Assembly (NCBI GenBank): GCA_011064905.1
Contig: JAAKFW010000075.1
Coordinates: 1 to 7,150, forward strand
Direction: 5' to 3'
Origin: Candidatus Anoxychlamydiales bacterium
Lineage (GTDB): Bacteria > Chlamydiota > Chlamydiia > Chlamydiales > SM23-39
DNA length: 7,150 nucleotides
Shown: positions 5,628 through 7,150 of the stretch, one piece after another
Position numbering within the stretch: position 1 is the first letter of the stretch
Layout: every line of letters starts with the position of its first letter
Notes under the pieces: generated by a model
Database searches by the model: none
What the model was told of the DNA's origin: nothing
The model's input: the letters and a program-made list of their open reading frames with translations, nothing else
Program-made: the position numbers and the translations under genes

Positions 5628-7061
5628 TTAAATAAAAAAATCTTCTACGGTTATTTCATTATCAAAAGCAGCTAAAAAAGATTGATTTTTTTTAGCCCCA
5701 TAAATTGAAATCAATGTATTAAAAAGTGTTTTTTTAGTTTTCGATTTTTCTCGAAATTGTTCACGTCTAAATAAAAGTTTTTTTGATTCTTCGGGGGAAA
5801 AATTTAATTCTTGATTGTAATATTTTATTTCACAAAGATTCATAGAGTTATCCCTACGATCAATAATAAGATCTATTTGCAAACCTTTTTCTTGCCAATG
5901 AACGGCCTGCATGGCAACTACTTCTAATTTTAAAGCTTTAATTATTTGTTTAATATTTTTCCGGCAAAGAGTCTCAAATGCAAAGCCAGACCATGCAGCA
6001 TGTTGAGCCCTACCATACATCGAAAGCCAATGATCTTTAGATAATTGTTGTAATTTTGATTGGAAAAGATCTTTTATCCATGTTAAATAAAAAAAAGAAT
6101 ACTCATCAATCAAATAGTATTTTCCTTCCTTTTTTTTCTTTTCAAAAGACGGAATAAAATCAATAAATCCAGCTTCTTTTAATTCAGTTAAAATTAAGGA
6201 AAAATATCCTCCCGGTTTCTTTTTTGTTGCTCGAATCAATTCAGAATAACTAAACCCTATTCGCTTATTGGCTAATACTTTGATAATTTGTTCGTGATCT
6301 TCATGATTATCGAAAAGAGAGGCAAAAAGATTATTATATTCTTGCAAAAGAGGAGCGCCGTAATTAAAACACATATTTTGAATATTTTGAGCTACAGACA
6401 GCCCTTTTTCTACATAGTTTAAATATTTGGCAACACCTCCTGTTACCATGTATAAATCAATGATTTGTTTTCTATCTAAATCTATATTCTTATATTGCAA
6501 ATATTGTTCAGTCTCCTTTAAAGAAAAAGGCTCTAACCGGATTTGCGCCGTTAATCGATTATGAAGGCCACCTTTGTTATAAACAATCTTCTCAATCATC
6601 CAAGATGCAGCTGATCCGCATACAACTAGTATTGCATTTTGATTCTTAGAAAATGTATGATTCCAAAAATGTTCTAATGCTTTTAAGAAGCCAGATTTCC
6701 TGGTAGCTATCCAAGGAAGCTCATCAAAAAACAATATTATTTTTTTAGTACAATCCAATGGTTTTAATATATCACCTAAATAAAAGAAAGCTTCCAACCA
6801 ATTACGAAAAGAAGGTACTTTTTTATCTATAACTAATTGTTTAGACATATCTTTTTGAAAAATTAATAAATGTTCTTTTAATGTCGCTCCTTTCATCCCG
6901 GTAAAACGAAAAAAAACACCCTTATCTTGGAAAAAATTCTCTATAAGATATGTCTTTCCAACTCGTCTTCTACCATAAACAGCAAGAAGCTGAGCTTCAT
7001 TAGCATTTAGGAGTTTTTTTAAAAGTTTGAGCTCTTCTTCTCTTCCGCAAACATTTCTCAT
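5628..7061 (-). CDS. Archaeal-type AAA ATPase with DUF234/PD-(D/E)XK-like C-terminus (ATPase 2)
   Basis: This 477-residue protein has the same architecture as the gene at 408-1829. The N-terminus (M-R-N-V-C-G-R-E-E-E-L) matches the G-R-E-x-E-L start of the paralogue. Walker A is G30-RRRVGK36-T37, Walker B ends F112-D113-E114, the sensor-like motif is C148-G149-S150, and T207-G-G-V follows. A winged-helix-like part lies at about 255-305. The DUF234 motif Y-x-L-x-D(319)-x-Y-x-x-F-Y is present. The nuclease-like signature is E363 in G-x-A-F-E, D397, and E411-I-K413. All key residues are intact and there is no frameshift, so it should be functional. Biological role is unknown. AAAAAAGG (7067-7074) supports the start at 7061. 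It points toward clpC, and its 3' end abuts the toxin remnant. Confidence 0.9.
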   Translation of the reverse strand: MRNVCGREEELKLLKKLLNANEAQLLAVYGRRRVGKTYLIENFFQDKGVFFRFTGMKGATLKEHLLIFQKDMSKQLVIDKKVPSFRNWLEAFFYLGDILKPLDCTKKIILFFDELPWIATRKSGFLKALEHFWNHTFSKNQNAILVVCGSAASWMIEKIVYNKGGLHNRLTAQIRLEPFSLKETEQYLQYKNIDLDRKQIIDLYMVTGGVAKYLNYVEKGLSVAQNIQNMCFNYGAPLLQEYNNLFASLFDNHEDHEQIIKVLANKRIGFSYSELIRATKKKPGGYFSLILTELKEAGFIDFIPSFEKKKKEGKYYLIDEYSFFYLTWIKDLFQSKLQQLSKDHWLSMYGRAQHAAWSGFAFETLCRKNIKQIIKALKLEVVAMQAVHWQEKGLQIDLIIDRRDNSMNLCEIKYYNQELNFSPEESKKLLFRREQFREKSKTKKTLFNTLISIYGAKKNQSFLAAFDNEITVEDFFI

Positions 7062-7079
7062 AAAAGCCTTTTTTGATTT

Positions 7080-7126
7080 TATATTACGCCAAATGTGACT
7101 TATTTTGCAAGATTTGGCGTGATATA
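7080..7126 (-). promoter_or_regulatory. Promoter of ATPase 2 overlapped by a 15-bp palindrome
   Basis: The arms 7080-7094 and 7112-7126 form 15 pairs (14 Watson-Crick, one G:T at 7085/7121), with core ACGCCAAAT/ATTTGGCGT and a 17-nt loop. On the minus strand a -35-like TTGCAA (7105-7110, in the loop) and a -10-like TAATAT (7081-7086, in the arm) are 18 bp apart. The start codon lies 18 nt beyond the palindrome. A further ACGCC at 7126-7130 can compete for the same GGCGT (7116-7120), giving an alternative fold. The CCAAAT/ATTTGG core is shared with the ATPase 1 upstream region. Confidence 0.5.
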
Positions 7127-7130
7127 CGCC

Positions 7131-7150
7131 TTTAAAAAAAATAAAGCCGA
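7131..7150 (-). terminator. Possible half of a terminator cut by the window edge
   Basis: Read on the minus strand, the right edge is TCGGCTTTA followed by a T9 run. This looks like the 3' arm and T-tract of an intrinsic terminator whose 5' arm would lie just outside the window. If so, it would end an upstream minus-strand gene and leave ATPase 2 with its own promoter. Confidence 0.25.

Noticed and set aside
408..7061. The two ATPase genes as long inverted repeats able to flip the lipM-clpC segment
   Set aside because: The proteins share motifs but little contiguous sequence, so the DNA similarity is too low for homologous recombination as far as I can judge by eye.

Overview
The window looks like chromosomal DNA from an AT-rich member of the Chlamydiota, probably one of the environmental (chlamydia-like) lineages. 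The main evidence is the ClpC protein, whose N-terminal repeats read very like chlamydial ClpC. A lipoate-ligase-family gene also lies directly next to clpC, as I recall for Chlamydia trachomatis (CT285/CT286). Genus cannot be set from the sequence alone. The AAA ATPases and toxin-antitoxin debris suit the larger environmental genomes better than the reduced Chlamydia genomes.

Layout. Positions 1-407 hold no convincing gene but contain several hairpins in a row, ending in two near-identical copies of a CCAAAT...ATTTGG stem-loop. The first copy looks like a Rho-independent terminator and the second overlaps a promoter. Positions 408-1829 (+) encode an archaeal-type AAA ATPase with a DUF234/PD-(D/E)XK-like C-terminus. 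It converges, with 5 bp between stop codons, on a lipoate/octanoate transferase-like gene (1835-2557, -). That gene is divergent from clpC (2689-5199, +). The 131-bp intergenic region holds a perfect 10-10-10 inverted repeat whose right arm overlaps the -35 box of a good clpC promoter. After clpC come a bidirectional stem-loop, the apparent 3' end of a membrane-protein gene on the minus strand, and a decayed dinJ/yafQ-type toxin-antitoxin locus. Positions 5628-7061 (-) encode a second, divergent paralogue of the ATPase, also preceded by a CCAAAT...ATTTGG palindrome overlapping its promoter.

How the genes relate. The lipM/lplA-like gene and clpC look like the conserved chromosomal core: lipoylation of 2-oxoacid dehydrogenases and AAA+ unfolding for ClpP. 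The two ATPases point inward on either side of that core and look like accessory genes. The most interesting point is that both ATPase promoters carry the same type of palindrome, which suggests a shared operator, autoregulation, or the end of a mobile unit. The TA remnant between clpC and ATPase 2 shows that the right flank is a site of gene turnover.
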